From JADLHS01 sp964561105 (lineage in GTDB: Bacteria > Verrucomicrobiota > Verrucomicrobiia > Limisphaerales > JADLHS01): a stretch of DNA of 64,000 nucleotides. The position numbers and the translations under genes are program-made. Shown piece by piece: positions 1 to 8,278 of this stretch. The stretch lies in contig CAZLOH010000023.1 in the NCBI GenBank assembly GCA_964561105.1, positions 1-64,000 of the forward strand, written 5' to 3'. Below the pieces are notes generated by a model, which did no database searches, was not told the DNA's origin, and was given only the letters and a program-made list of their open reading frames with translations. Position 1 is the first letter of the stretch. Each line of letters starts with the position of its first letter.

Positions 1-38
1 CAACCGAAGCAATAGCAACTGCTTCCGTTGAAAGACTG

Positions 39-148
39 AACGACCCAAGCTCAGCGACCGCCGAGCCTGCGATGGGAACAATCGAGTGGTTGTCGCGCGA
101 CCCGAACCGCCACCGGCAGTTCGCTGCAGCGCATGGTAGCACGTCGTT
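39..148 (-). other. attC-like recombination site 1
   Basis: Read on the minus strand, an AACGAC box sits directly after the stop codon of the small membrane ORF and a GTCGTT box closes the site about 100 bases later. Inside them GCTGCAGCGA can pair with TCGCTGAGC leaving one unpaired G, the geometry of integron attC sites (R''/L'' and L'/R' boxes, an extrahelical base, a variable middle). The outer boxes and L boxes recur at 2182-2276 around a different centre. The terminal GTT is not followed by a perfect RRRY, so the call is tentative. Confidence 0.5.
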
Positions 149-149
149 C

Positions 150-344
150 TCATCTCAAAGCAATAATAACAAGCAACGCCACGCACAGCACGAGTGAGAA
201 CACGACGAAAAACAGCATGGCTCGCTTGTTCCGACGCTGGATGCGCTGTCGCTCCACCTCTCCTGGAGTCTTCGGCTTTCTCCGGCCAAACGCCTCGCCG
301 ACAACCTCAAGAGCAGTGGCGAAAGTCTGGAGAACTGGAATCAT
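150..344 (-). CDS. small single-pass membrane protein, orphan
   Basis: About 64 residues when started at the ATG at 344; an in-frame TTG at 359 would add five. The N-terminal 45 residues are polar and basic, with GRRKPKTPGEVE followed by RQRIQRRNKR. The C-terminus is one hydrophobic helix (AMLFFVVFSLVLCVALLVI). No family is recognised. The stop codon abuts an attC-like site, the position expected for a gene in an integron cassette. It is too short to be certain by composition, but a basic flank followed by a clean transmembrane helix is unlikely to be chance. Confidence 0.5.
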   Translation of the reverse strand: MIPVLQTFATALEVVGEAFGRRKPKTPGEVERQRIQRRNKRAMLFFVVFSLVLCVALLVIIALR

Positions 345-443
345 GTGCGCAATGGCCAAGCCAGTATGGCTCGTGATCGAGCCAGCGACGACGTCTTCCC
401 CCGGAGTAGGCGTGGGTTGCCTTCCGCCAAGCGAGAGGCCGAG

Positions 444-647
444 TCACAGGTTGTGGGATTCACCTGGCCAACCATCAATGATCGGAGCACTGATACCATG
501 ACGTCTTTCATACTCCTCGACCCCAGAGCTGTCGAGCCGCAAAGTGATCGTCACGCCGGATGCGTATGCACCGTGAAGTTTTCCCCACCGTGCGATGAAC
601 CGATGTGGTGGCGGTGCGTTGATTTGCTCAATTGTGCCGCCCATCAT
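444..647 (-). CDS. hypothetical small protein (uncertain)
   Basis: The open frame extends upstream to 827, but that upstream part translates the hairpin repeats at 654-803, so I start at the ATG at 647 (or 644), giving about 67 residues. The sequence includes GGTIEQINAPPPHRF, a WGKLHGAY segment and an acidic C-terminus ending GWPGESHNL. I recognise no domain. It may be the surviving 3' part of a gene whose 5' end was replaced by repeats. Confidence 0.35.
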   Translation of the reverse strand: MMGGTIEQINAPPPHRFIARWGKLHGAYASGVTITLRLDSSGVEEYERRHGISAPIIDGWPGESHNL

Positions 648-653
648 TGCCTG

Positions 654-694
654 CCGCCCGCTCCGCGCGGGCGGAGTTCTCGCAGCGCGAGAAC
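654..694. repeat. two-hairpin repeat, family R1 copy a
   Basis: Two adjacent hairpins. The first has stem CCGCCCG/CGGGCGG and loop CTCCGCG; the second has stem GTTCTCG/CGAGAAC and loop CAGCG. Related copies lie at 718-760, 5369-5409, 48133-48174 and 48211-48251. Confidence 0.85.
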
Positions 695-717
695 TTCCAC
701 CGCCAACGTCAGGGGAG

Positions 718-760
718 CACACGCTCCGCGCGTGTGGCGGAACGCGCCCTCGCGTTCCGC
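718..760. repeat. two-hairpin repeat, family R1 copy b
   Basis: The first hairpin has stem CACACG/CGTGTG around the same CTCCGCG loop as copy a. The second is a ten-pair stem GCGGAACGCG/CGCGTTCCGC with loop CCCT. The stem bases differ from copy a on both sides while pairing is preserved. Confidence 0.8.
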
Positions 761-777
761 AGGTCCAGCCAACCCTC

Positions 778-803
778 GGTGGGGCGAGCGTCCTCGCGAG
801 CCG
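778..803. repeat. palindromic repeat, family R5 copy
   Basis: Carries GGTGGGGCGAGCGTCC followed by TCGCGAGCC. The same core recurs at 48302-48350, 55674-55723, 63601-63626 and 63803-63830, in both orientations. Confidence 0.75.
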
Positions 804-876
804 GAACGACTCCATTATCAGGATCATGGGGCAGAATGATGAGCCTCGAGGTGGTTGCGAAACTTCCCTTTCCCCG

Positions 877-946
877 GTAGCCGCAGTGAGGAGGCAGAAA
901 CCCGCGAAGGTGCGAAAACCTTCCGCCTCGTTACCTCGGCGGCTAC
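877..946. repeat. inverted repeat, family R2 copy
   Basis: Begins GTAGCCGC...GAGGCAGAA and ends TTCCGCCTC...GGCGGCTAC, so the outer eight or nine bases and an inner purine-rich block are both inverted. The same architecture occurs at 20823-20893, 21798-21865 (inside a gene), 27779-27850 and, degenerate, at 52160-52177 and 56980-57050. Confidence 0.75.
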
Positions 947-1496
947 GCCTGATGAAACCACTTCCATGCTGTTGCCCCCATTATTCTCTCAAAAGCTGCC
1001 GCGGGACGGCGGCGCTTTGGAGTGCGCTGCTCTGGCATCGCTTTTGGCAGACGACTGGTCATCGTCAAACCACCCGTGCGCTTCGCTTACCGCGAGCCGC
1101 TGAACGCGGCTCTGCTTGGCCAGCAAGCCGGCCAAGCGGCCAAAGCGGTGACAAGTCACCGCACTCCAAAAACGGAGCCGGCCGCGTCAACCCAAAGCCC
1201 GGGCGGATTGACCTTCGCGCCCCTCGTCCGCCTTGCAGCAGCTACCTGTTTTGGGGAAACGCTCTATCCGTGTGCATCCGTGGTTGAACTGCCGTCTTTT
1301 GGGTTATGATTCTGACCCCATCATTCTGCCAAGAGTTGCGGTGGGAATTTGCGGAGGCGCGAACCGGTGGTGTGTCGGCGCGGCGAGAAAGCGATCACGG
1401 CGATGGCGCACACTTGAGCGCTTGGGAAGCCGCGAAAGGAATTCGACTGAAAGAAGAAGGCCCGCAGGGCCGAGCGAGCGGGCGTGAGCGAGTCCA
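947..1496. other. stretch without a supported gene
   Basis: Several frames are open on both strands because of high GC, but none shows protein-like composition, a domain or a credible start. No terminator or tRNA is seen. Confidence 0.5.
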
Positions 1497-1650
1497 CTTG
1501 GCGCGCATCCTCTGGCATCTGTTCAAGTATCGGCAGGCATTCAACCCGGAAGTGTTCAAGCGGGAGGAAGAAAAAATGCAGCGCAAGAAACTCGCGCGCC
1601 TCCAGAATACCGCCGCCGGTCTCGGCCTCAAACTCGTCCCAGCCCAATGA
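1497..1650 (+). pseudogene. possible C-terminal remnant of a transposase
   Basis: About 50 residues in one frame read LARILWHLFKYRQAF, then EVFKREEEKMQRKKLARLQ, then LGLKLVPAQ before the stop. A short-helix segment followed by a charged RKKLARLQ and a terminal LxLVP is a tail I associate with several transposase families, but I cannot name the family. Upstream sequence in this frame is not convincing protein, so if real this is a 3' fragment left among the repeats. Confidence 0.35.
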
Positions 1651-1677
1651 CTTACACCGTCAGCTTACGGGTGGACC

Positions 1678-2175
1678 TCATCGCTTCTCCAACTCTCCAA
1701 TCTTGTCTCTGGTCTCTCGGTTCGCGCCATCAATCCGTGTCTCTGGATAGAGAACAATCTTTCGCTTCCACTGATTGGTCGTGCCGCCAATCTCCAAGCC
1801 GAGGGAAGTGTAATCTCTGCGGCCTCGCAAGTAAATCGGCTCGGCATTGGTAGTGGCTGGCGAAAGGCTGACTGTGAACTTCCACTCCTCCACCGCCCAA
1901 TGTGCGACTCGATACGCCTGAACACCATAGTCGTGCAAAGAAGTGTCTGCTGGTGAAACTGTGGCGAAAAATCCTGTGGCATCTGGGCGCAAGTCCAAGC
2001 GGCAAAAATCAAGCTGGCTCTCATCGAACCCAATCCACACTCCAGTCAAATTCTCCGCCTTCGGTGGTCTGGCTCTGCAACCGTCGCACCACAGCGAGGT
2101 CGGCAGCACGCAGCCTATCTGCAAGCACAAGCACGTAGCAGCTATAAAAGCGTATGGAAGTGTGTGGCGTGTCAT
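1678..2175 (-). CDS. hypothetical lipoprotein
   Basis: 165 residues. The N-terminus is a lipoprotein signal: a short basic start, the hydrophobic run YAFIAATCLCL, then the lipobox LQIGC, so Cys22 is the likely lipidated residue. The mature part includes LTGVWIGFDESQLDFCRLDL, then a beta-rich region and a charged C-terminus (NRETRDKIGELEKR). 'TGVW.G' openings are common in small outer-membrane lipoproteins, but I recognise no family. The start lies six bases after an attC-like site, so it could be the next cassette gene of an array read on the minus strand. No attC-like site is seen after its stop. Confidence 0.7.
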   Translation of the reverse strand: MTRHTLPYAFIAATCLCLQIGCVLPTSLWCDGCRARPPKAENLTGVWIGFDESQLDFCRLDLRPDATGFFATVSPADTSLHDYGVQAYRVAHWAVEEWKFTVSLSPATTNAEPIYLRGRRDYTSLGLEIGGTTNQWKRKIVLYPETRIDGANRETRDKIGELEKR

Positions 2176-2181
2176 GAGGTC

Positions 2182-2276
2182 AACGACCCAAGCTCAGCGA
2201 CCCGGCCCACGGGACGCTTGAATTGCAACCGCGACGCTCAAGCCGGATTCGCTGCAGCGCATGGTGGACCACATAG
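2182..2276 (-). other. attC-like recombination site 2
   Basis: Lies directly downstream of the minus-strand membrane-protein gene and just before the lipoprotein start. It shares ATGCGCTGCAGCGA and GGTCGCTGAGCTTGGG plus TCGTT with site 1, but the roughly 50 bases between these boxes are unrelated. The outer left box is more degenerate than in site 1 (ACTATG instead of AACGAC). Confidence 0.5.
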
Positions 2277-2576
2277 TCAATGTTTCCTCCGGCGCAGCCT
2301 TAAACTCAAGCCAATACACCCAACCACAAAAGGCGCGCAAGCAAAACCACTCATCCATTGCATATAACTCTGCTCGTAAACTGTATCCATGCGGAACGAA
2401 ATGTAATAGGCGACAAAGAGCAATGGAACGCCTATCGCCACCGAAAATGACGACAAAACCAGCGACTGCCGAACTGGACCGCGAAGTACCAGGAAACTCA
2501 AAACGACAACAGCTACTAATCCGAGCAAAATCGAAATCCACGCGTCAATGACATAGAAGCCGTCGGCGAGCATCAT
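2277..2576 (-). CDS. hypothetical three-helix membrane protein
   Basis: About 99 residues from the ATG at 2576; an upstream in-frame start at 2627 would add polar sequence. Hydrophobic segments are WISILLGLVAVVVLSFLVL, then LSSFSVAIGVPLLFVAYYI, then FACAPFVVGCIGLSL, followed by the basic tail RLRRRKH. No family is recognised. It is followed at once by attC-like site 2, matching the gene-plus-site arrangement of integron cassettes, which often encode small unknown membrane proteins. Confidence 0.6.
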   Translation of the reverse strand: MMLADGFYVIDAWISILLGLVAVVVLSFLVLRGPVRQSLVLSSFSVAIGVPLLFVAYYISFRMDTVYEQSYMQWMSGFACAPFVVGCIGLSLRLRRRKH

Positions 2577-2761
2577 AATCGTGTGAAGTGGTCTAACAGT
2601 ATTGATTCGCTGGGACCCGTGGATCAAAGGTCAACTGGGAGGTCTGGCTCATGGGTATCATTTACGACGGGAGCGGTTGGCGGACAAGCTTGTTTTGTGG
2701 AAGTTGGCAGGAGAGCGGCGGGTGCGTGACCGGCTGGATCGAGGCTTGCCACCGGCCGGAC

Positions 2762-2785
2762 AAAGCCAAACCGAGTTTGGCTTTT
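2762..2785. terminator. intrinsic terminator hairpin
   Basis: A perfect AAAGCCAAAC / GTTTGGCTTT hairpin with loop CGA, flanked by A on one side and T on the other, so it could stop transcription from either direction. It separates the small-gene region from the GYF-domain gene. Confidence 0.55.
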
Positions 2786-2892
2786 GAACTTTCTCGTTGG
2801 TAATCTGCATATTTCACAAACTCAGGGGCAAGCGCCCCGAGAGATTTGGATTGTTCTCATCCGTGGTTGTTGTTAGGAACCGCGCGACACCC

Positions 2893-3522
2893 ATGGAAAT
2901 CACCTACAAAGTCCGGGGCGCCGATGGCGCCGAATACGGCCCGGCGACGCTGGAGCAAATCAGCGGCTGGTTGCGCGAAGGCCGCGTGCAGCCGCAAAGT
3001 GAAGTCCTGCGCAGCGACCAGAACGATTGGGCCACGGCGGATCGCTTCGTGGAATTGTTTCCGCCGGATGCGCCGGACACGCCGACCAGCGTGTCCGCCC
3101 CGGCCGTGACCGCGGCTGATCCGAGCACGGCCGCGCGAATGAAATCCGGCGCGTCCTGGTTCTACTGGATTGCGGCCTTGTCGCTGATCAACACCGTGGC
3201 GGCGTCCGCGGGGAGCAACTGGCGGTTTATCGTTGGCATGGGCATCACGCAAATTTTCGACGAAATTGGACACGGCAGCAGCGGCAGCGGCAAGGTGGTG
3301 GCCTTGGCTCTCAACCTGGTGGTCACTGGCGTCTGCGCCTTGTTCGGCGTCTTCGCAAACAAGGGTCACCTCTGGGCCTTCGTCGTCGGCATGGTCCTGT
3401 TTGCGTTGGACGGCGCGATCTTCCTGCTCGTCCAGGACTGGATCGGAGTGGCGTTTCATGTCTTCGTCCTGTACTGCTTCTTCCGTGGTCTCCAAGCCTG
3501 TCGCCAGTTGCGAGCCAGGTAA
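2893..3522 (+). CDS. GYF_2 (DUF4339) domain membrane protein
   Basis: 209 residues from the ATG at 2893; the longer open frame upstream does not look like protein. Residues 1-55 form a GYF_2 domain, with YGPATLEQISGWLREGRVQ followed by SEVLRSDQNDWATA, the usual hallmark. A proline/alanine-rich linker follows, then about four hydrophobic segments (SWFYWIAALSLINTVAAS, VVALALNLVVTGVCALFGV, LWAFVVGMVLFALDGAIFLL and a last helix ending in RGLQACRQLRAR). GYF_2 domains in bacteria are thought to mediate protein-protein contacts at the membrane. The partner is unknown and the neighbours give no clue. Confidence 0.8.
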   Translation: MEITYKVRGADGAEYGPATLEQISGWLREGRVQPQSEVLRSDQNDWATADRFVELFPPDAPDTPTSVSAPAVTAADPSTAARMKSGASWFYWIAALSLINTVAASAGSNWRFIVGMGITQIFDEIGHGSSGSGKVVALALNLVVTGVCALFGVFANKGHLWAFVVGMVLFALDGAIFLLVQDWIGVAFHVFVLYCFFRGLQACRQLRAR

Positions 3523-3656
3523 ATGGCGGACGGGCGGGCCACGCTGGATGAAAGGCGACGCGACGGTGAAAGCCGGCGCGGAAGGGTTGCTTCCCGCCCG
3601 GCCTCAGTTATGATTCCAGCGGTAAGGGGAGGCAGAGGCTGAGTGAAATGTGAAAG

Positions 3657-5300
3657 GTGGTTGTGACCCGCATCGACAAATACCCGAAGTCGAATCCAGC
3701 CGACACGAAGCCGGTGGCGGCAACGGCGTTGCCCGAGATCGGATCGAATCAAGAGCACTTGTACCGTCTGCTGTTCGAGTGGATGCCGGGCAGCGTGGTG
3801 TTGCTGGATGCGCGCGGGTTCGTGCTGGACGCCAACCCCGCCTTCTGCCGGCAAATCGGATTCGCGCACGCGGAGCTGGTGGGCGGACACGTCAGCCGGT
3901 TCAGCAAATTGCCCCGCGAAAAAATCGAGCACAACATCGCGCGCATGCTCGGCGGCGAGGTGCTGGAGCATGAGGTGACGAATGTGCAAAAGGACGGCAG
4001 CCTGCGGCATTACGAACTGCGTGAGGCCGCCATCACGCTGCCCGACGGCTCGCGCCGAATCCTGGTGTTGGCCAACGACATCACCGAGCGACTGCGGGTG
4101 CAGCAAGACCGGCTCGAAATGGAACGCCAGTTGTTGCACGCGGACAAACTCAAGAGCCTCGGGGTTCTGGCCGGCGGCATCGCCCATGATTTCAACCACC
4201 TGCTCCTGACCATCACCAGCCAGCTCGAAGCGGCGGCGCGGGAGTTGCCGCCCGAATCCCCGGCGCAGAATCCGCTGCAGGAAGCCGTCACGACGGCGCA
4301 GCGGGCGGCGGAATTGACCCGCCAACTGCTCGCCTACTCCGGGCGCGGACGATTCGCCATCGAGAACGTGGACCTCAGCGAACTGGTGGGCGGCATGTCC
4401 GAGTTGTTGAACGCCTCGATTTCCAAGAAGGCCAGCCTGCGATTGAAGCTAGCATCCGCTCTGCCCTTCATCCAAGGGGACGTGCCGCAGTTGCAACAAA
4501 TCCTGTTGAACTTGATCACCAATGCCTCGGAGGCGCTGGGTGACTGCCCGGGCATCATCACCGTCAGCACCGCGTTGCGCGAGTGCGACGCAAGCTACCT
4601 GGCGCAAAACCGCACCGCCAACCGGCTGGCCCCCGGCGACTACGTGACGCTTGAAGTCTTCGACACCGGCTGCGGCATGGACGAGTCCATGCAAGAACGG
4701 TTGTTCGATCCTTTTTTCACCTCGAAAGACACTGGCCGGGGACTGGGTATGTCGGCCGTGTCGGGCCTGGTGCATGGACATCAGGGCGGGATACTGGTGT
4801 CCAGCCGGCCCGGGCTGGGCGCGGTGATCACGGTCTTGCTTCCGGTGGCCACGGGCAACGTAAAGCCCCTTCTCCAACCCGTCGCGCCAGCCATCCGGCA
4901 GATCGAATATGCCACCGGCCCAATGCTCCACGGCACGGTGTTGGTGGTGGATGACGAAGCGCCGATCCGGCTGCTGCTCGAGCAAATCATGAAGCGGACG
5001 GGTCTGCGAGTGTTGACCGCCAGCGACGGCGAGGAAGCCGTGGCCTTGTTTCAAAAGCGTGCGGCGGAGATCACCTTCGTGGTGCTGGACCTGGCGATGC
5101 CGCGGATGGATGGTTCAAAAGCGTTGGCGGCCATGCGGCAACATCGGCCGGATGTCAAAGCCGTGCTCATCAGCGGGCACGACGCGGCCAGTGCCGAACA
5201 CCGCGCACAGGCCGAGGGTTACGCCGCCGTCATCCGCAAACCGTTCCAAGTGGAAGCTTTGCTCAGTCTGGCTCGGCAAATGTGCGCCCCGGCGCCGTAA
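3657..5300 (+). CDS. PAS-domain histidine kinase with C-terminal receiver
   Basis: 547 residues, soluble. A PAS sensor spans about 35-145, followed by a dimerisation/phosphoacceptor helix with AGGIAHDFNHLL (His177) and an HATPase domain with N box LLNLITNASEAL (about 284-295), G1 box DTGCGMD and G2 box GRGLGMSAV. A receiver covers about 425-545, with Asp432/Asp433, the phosphoacceptor in VVLDLAMPRMDG (Asp478) and a conserved KPF lysine. This is the layout of unorthodox soluble kinases of the NtrB-like H-box type. No cognate regulator gene lies next to it, so it may phosphorylate its own receiver or a distant partner. The start is a GTG, with another GTG two codons on. Confidence 0.92.
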   Translation: MVVTRIDKYPKSNPADTKPVAATALPEIGSNQEHLYRLLFEWMPGSVVLLDARGFVLDANPAFCRQIGFAHAELVGGHVSRFSKLPREKIEHNIARMLGGEVLEHEVTNVQKDGSLRHYELREAAITLPDGSRRILVLANDITERLRVQQDRLEMERQLLHADKLKSLGVLAGGIAHDFNHLLLTITSQLEAAARELPPESPAQNPLQEAVTTAQRAAELTRQLLAYSGRGRFAIENVDLSELVGGMSELLNASISKKASLRLKLASALPFIQGDVPQLQQILLNLITNASEALGDCPGIITVSTALRECDASYLAQNRTANRLAPGDYVTLEVFDTGCGMDESMQERLFDPFFTSKDTGRGLGMSAVSGLVHGHQGGILVSSRPGLGAVITVLLPVATGNVKPLLQPVAPAIRQIEYATGPMLHGTVLVVDDEAPIRLLLEQIMKRTGLRVLTASDGEEAVALFQKRAAEITFVVLDLAMPRMDGSKALAAMRQHRPDVKAVLISGHDAASAEHRAQAEGYAAVIRKPFQVEALLSLARQMCAPAP

Positions 5301-5368
5301 GCCGGCAGACGGACAAAACTGGAATTCGCATCGTAGTTTCTTGCGACGTGCGACCCGCCCATCCGATT

Positions 5369-5409
5369 CCGTCCGCGCTGCGCGGACGGGCTGGTCGCAG
5401 CGCGACCAG
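5369..5409. repeat. two-hairpin repeat, family R1 copy c
   Basis: First stem CCGTCCG/CGGACGG with loop CGCTGCG; second stem CTGGTCG/CGACCAG with loop CAGCG. The second loop is identical to copy a although both stem arms differ. It lies between the kinase stop and the thioredoxin-like gene. Confidence 0.85.
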
Positions 5410-5539
5410 CACCACCGGCAAGACACTGAAATGAGCCCAACCCGAATTATTTCTCATAATTAGGCTTGCGGTCGGACGGGGCGAATGGTTCGTTTGCCGC
5501 AGCAGATTGATCGCCGACAACACCAACTCCAATTCAATT

Positions 5540-6358
5540 ATGAAAAACCGATTTTTCACCGCCATCGCCGTCGCCGGGCTCGCCTTGACGCTTTCACTCG
5601 CCTCGGGACAGGCCGCCGAAAACACCGCCGCCACCGCTGATCTCAAGGCGCTGATCACGAAGGTGCAGGCCAAGCTCAAAGGTGGCAAACCCACCGAAGC
5701 CGACCTCGCCCCCGAGCTAAAGGAATTTGACGCCCTGCTGGCAAAATACAAAGGCGACAAGTCGGATGAGGTCGCGCAAATCCGGTTGATGAAGGCGATG
5801 CTGTACAAACAAGTGTTGCAGGATGACACCAAAGGGGACGCTGAATTGGAGCTAGTCAAGCGGGATTACCCCGACTCGAAAATTGTGGCGCGACTAAAAC
5901 AGCAGGAAGCCGCCGAGAAGATTCAAGCCGGCTTGCATGAAGGGGCCGCGTTCCCCGAGTTCAATGAGAAGGACCTGGCGGGCAAGCCGCTTTCGGTCGC
6001 CAATTACAAAGGCAAGGTGGTGCTGATAGATTTCTGGGCCACCTGGTGCGGCCCCTGTGTGCGCGAACTGCCCAATGTGCTCGAGGCGTACACCAAATAT
6101 CACCCCCAGGGATTCGAGATCATCGGCATCAGCCTGGATGACAACCGGCAAAAACTGGAAACCTTCATCAAGGAAAAGAAGATGACGTGGGCGCAGTATT
6201 TCGACGGCAAAGGCTGGCAGAACAAACTGGCGGAGAAGTACGGCGTGCAAAGCATCCCCGCCACCTATTTGCTGGATGGCAACGGGAAGATCATCGGCAG
6301 CAACTTGCGCGGCCCTGAGTTGGAAACGGCCCTGGCCAAGGCGCTCGCCAAGAAGTAG
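5540..6358 (+). CDS. exported TlpA/ResA-like thioredoxin-fold protein
   Basis: 272 residues from the ATG at 5540. Signal peptide MKNRFFTAIAVAGLALTLSLASGQA with cleavage near 24-26. Residues 30-130 are a helical N-terminal region (lysine-rich, tetratricopeptide-like in appearance). Residues 135-272 are an AhpC/TSA-redoxin domain with KVVLIDFWATWCGPCVREL, the CxxC being Cys170 and Cys173, and a cis-proline segment SIPATYLLD. Proteins of this build reduce disulfides in the periplasm, for example in cytochrome c maturation or as peroxidases. The substrate cannot be told from context. An R1 hairpin lies upstream. Confidence 0.9.
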   Translation: MKNRFFTAIAVAGLALTLSLASGQAAENTAATADLKALITKVQAKLKGGKPTEADLAPELKEFDALLAKYKGDKSDEVAQIRLMKAMLYKQVLQDDTKGDAELELVKRDYPDSKIVARLKQQEAAEKIQAGLHEGAAFPEFNEKDLAGKPLSVANYKGKVVLIDFWATWCGPCVRELPNVLEAYTKYHPQGFEIIGISLDDNRQKLETFIKEKKMTWAQYFDGKGWQNKLAEKYGVQSIPATYLLDGNGKIIGSNLRGPELETALAKALAKK

Positions 6359-6387
6359 CGCGGTCGCTTGGGCCGCACACCGGCGGC

Positions 6388-7320
6388 TCAACTATTCTCA
6401 AGCTCGGCGAACAGTCCTTCGAGACTGTTCAACGGGGCGTCCCGTTTCGGATTCAACACCCGCCGGAGATAGTCCACCCCTTCGGAGATGGTGCGCACCG
6501 ATTTGGGCAGCAACGCGCCGCTCGCGTTGGCGTGACCGCCACCCTGGAATTTCTCCGCCACCTTGATCGCTTCGCCGTTGCGACTCCGGAAACTGGCAAT
6601 GACCACATTGTTGGGGCGGCGAAACAGCGTAACCAGCACGGGAAAGCGCGTGGCCTGCCGCTCCAGGAGTTGATGCACGATTTGATTGTTATTGCCCACC
6701 ACGGTGTCCACGTAGCCCACGTTGGCGCCAAGCTCGGTGACATTGTTCCTGCTCCACTCAAAGCCGAGCGGGTCCTCGACGCGGCGTTTGACGGCCATCA
6801 CCTCGAGGAGCGGATGATCCATGAGTTTCTCGAGGTCGCCATTGATCAAAGTGTGTAAATTCCAGAAGCCGTAAATCTTCACCAGGCTCGCGTAATCGCC
6901 GGCCACGGCAAAGTCCGGATCGGACTCGAGGAATAGATCGGCCACATTGTTCAGATGCACCAGACGGTCCAGCGCGGGCGACGTCAGCTCGTGCTCGCGG
7001 CATAGTTCGTAGCACAACAACCCGGCAGACTTGTTGATGTCGTGAACGAGTTGCGCCCTGGTGGGTGCGGCATCGGTGACATGGTGATCCACGATCAGCC
7101 AGTTCGGCTTGTCGAGCCTCGGTTCAAACGCCAGATCGGTCACCCAGGCCGCCGCCTCGCGCAGGTCGCGCTGCTTCCAATAATTATAGTGGTAGGCTTG
7201 CAAGGGCACCTTGGCGTCGAAGACCTTTTTCGCCAGACGTTGCAACAACAACCCCGCCACCAGTCCGTCCAGGTCGCTTTCGTGGGTGAGGATCACATCG
7301 GGATGGGGCAACATCGTCAT
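6388..7320 (-). CDS. DHH/DHHA1-family phosphoesterase
   Basis: 310 residues. The DHH core has ILTHESDLDGLVAG near the N-terminus and the signature VDHHVTD (Asp78-His79-His80), both binding Mn ions in this family. The C-terminal DHHA1 part contains GGGHANASGA at about 260-269, typical of NrnA-like oligoribonucleases, pAp phosphatases and c-di-AMP-type phosphodiesterases. Spacing of the N-terminal DxD and DHH motifs is shifted relative to classical NrnA, so the exact substrate is open. It is transcribed toward the thioredoxin-like gene (convergent) and away from the SDR gene. Confidence 0.85.
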   Translation of the reverse strand: MTMLPHPDVILTHESDLDGLVAGLLLQRLAKKVFDAKVPLQAYHYNYWKQRDLREAAAWVTDLAFEPRLDKPNWLIVDHHVTDAAPTRAQLVHDINKSAGLLCYELCREHELTSPALDRLVHLNNVADLFLESDPDFAVAGDYASLVKIYGFWNLHTLINGDLEKLMDHPLLEVMAVKRRVEDPLGFEWSRNNVTELGANVGYVDTVVGNNNQIVHQLLERQATRFPVLVTLFRRPNNVVIASFRSRNGEAIKVAEKFQGGGHANASGALLPKSVRTISEGVDYLRRVLNPKRDAPLNSLEGLFAELENS

Positions 7321-7422
7321 GCGCCGAAGTTAATCATCACGCGCGGGACTGGCGAGCGTGGAATTGCTCCGGCAAAGAATTTCTTTCACAAGCTACGCCG
7401 CTTGCGACACACTGCCGGGCAA

Positions 7423-8232
7423 ATGACGAAGTTATTTGACCTGTCCGGTGAAGTGGCGGTGGTGATCGGGGCGACGGGCGTGTTGGGCGGCGCCCTGGCG
7501 GAAGGCCTCGCGGCGGCGGGCGCCAAAGTCGCGGTGCTCGGACGGAATGTCGAACGCGGCCGCGCGCGGGTCCAAGCCATCCAGAACGCCGGCGGTCAGG
7601 CGGCTTTCTTCGCGGCGGATGCAATCTCGCGTTGCAGCCTGGCCGAGGCGCACGAACAGGTGGAAGCGACGCTGGGTGCGCCGACGGTTTTGCTTAATGG
7701 CGCGGGCGGTAACGATCCCAAAGTGACCGTCACGGCGGAACGTCCGTTTGAATCCATCCAACTCCAGGACTGGCAGGCGAACTTTGATTTGAACCTGGCC
7801 GGCGGCGCGTTCCTGCCCTGTCAGGAATTCGGTCCGGCCATGTGCCGGCGCGGCAAGGGCAGCATCATCAATATCGCCAGCGTCTCGGCGCACTTGCCGC
7901 TGTCGCGCGTGGCCACTTATTCGGCCGCCAAAGCTGCCGTGTTGAACCTCACGAAATTTCTGGCGCGGGAATGGGCAACTCAAGGCGTGCGCGTTAATTC
8001 CATCACGCCCGGCTTTTTCCCGGCGGAGCAGAATCGAAAACTGCTCTTCCAAGACGACGGCTCGCCAACCGCGCGGACGCAGGCCATCTGGGGGCACACG
8101 CCGATGAAGCGCTTCGGCGAAGCAAAGGAATTGATTGGTGCGGCGGTGTTTCTGGCGAGTCAACACGCCAGCAGCTTTGTGACCGGCGCGGACCTGGTCG
8201 TGGACGGCGGCTATCTTTGCCAGACCGTTTAG
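7423..8232 (+). CDS. SDR oxidoreductase, D-mannonate oxidoreductase-like
   Basis: 269 residues from the ATG at 7423. Rossmann glycine motif GATGVLGG (16-23), NGAGGND in the fourth strand, active-site Ser near 153, and YSAAK (Tyr166, Lys170). The segment PGFFPAEQNRKLLF and the later HTPMKRFGEAKELIGAAVFL match, from memory, SDR-type D-mannonate oxidoreductases (fructuronate reductases) of hexuronate degradation better than generic 3-ketoacyl reductases. It is followed 46 bases later by a ROK-like kinase and then a LmbE-like deacetylase, suggesting a carbohydrate catabolic cluster. Family assignment is firm; substrate is inferred. Confidence 0.85.
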   Translation: MTKLFDLSGEVAVVIGATGVLGGALAEGLAAAGAKVAVLGRNVERGRARVQAIQNAGGQAAFFAADAISRCSLAEAHEQVEATLGAPTVLLNGAGGNDPKVTVTAERPFESIQLQDWQANFDLNLAGGAFLPCQEFGPAMCRRGKGSIINIASVSAHLPLSRVATYSAAKAAVLNLTKFLAREWATQGVRVNSITPGFFPAEQNRKLLFQDDGSPTARTQAIWGHTPMKRFGEAKELIGAAVFLASQHASSFVTGADLVVDGGYLCQTV

Positions 8233-8278
8233 CGCCTGGAGAGGAGACTCGCCAATCCATCCCAGGCCGTAGAAGAAC

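Noticed and set aside
444..827. 127-residue minus-strand protein
   Set aside because: Its first 60 residues are translation of R1 and R5 repeats; only the last part is kept as uncertain.
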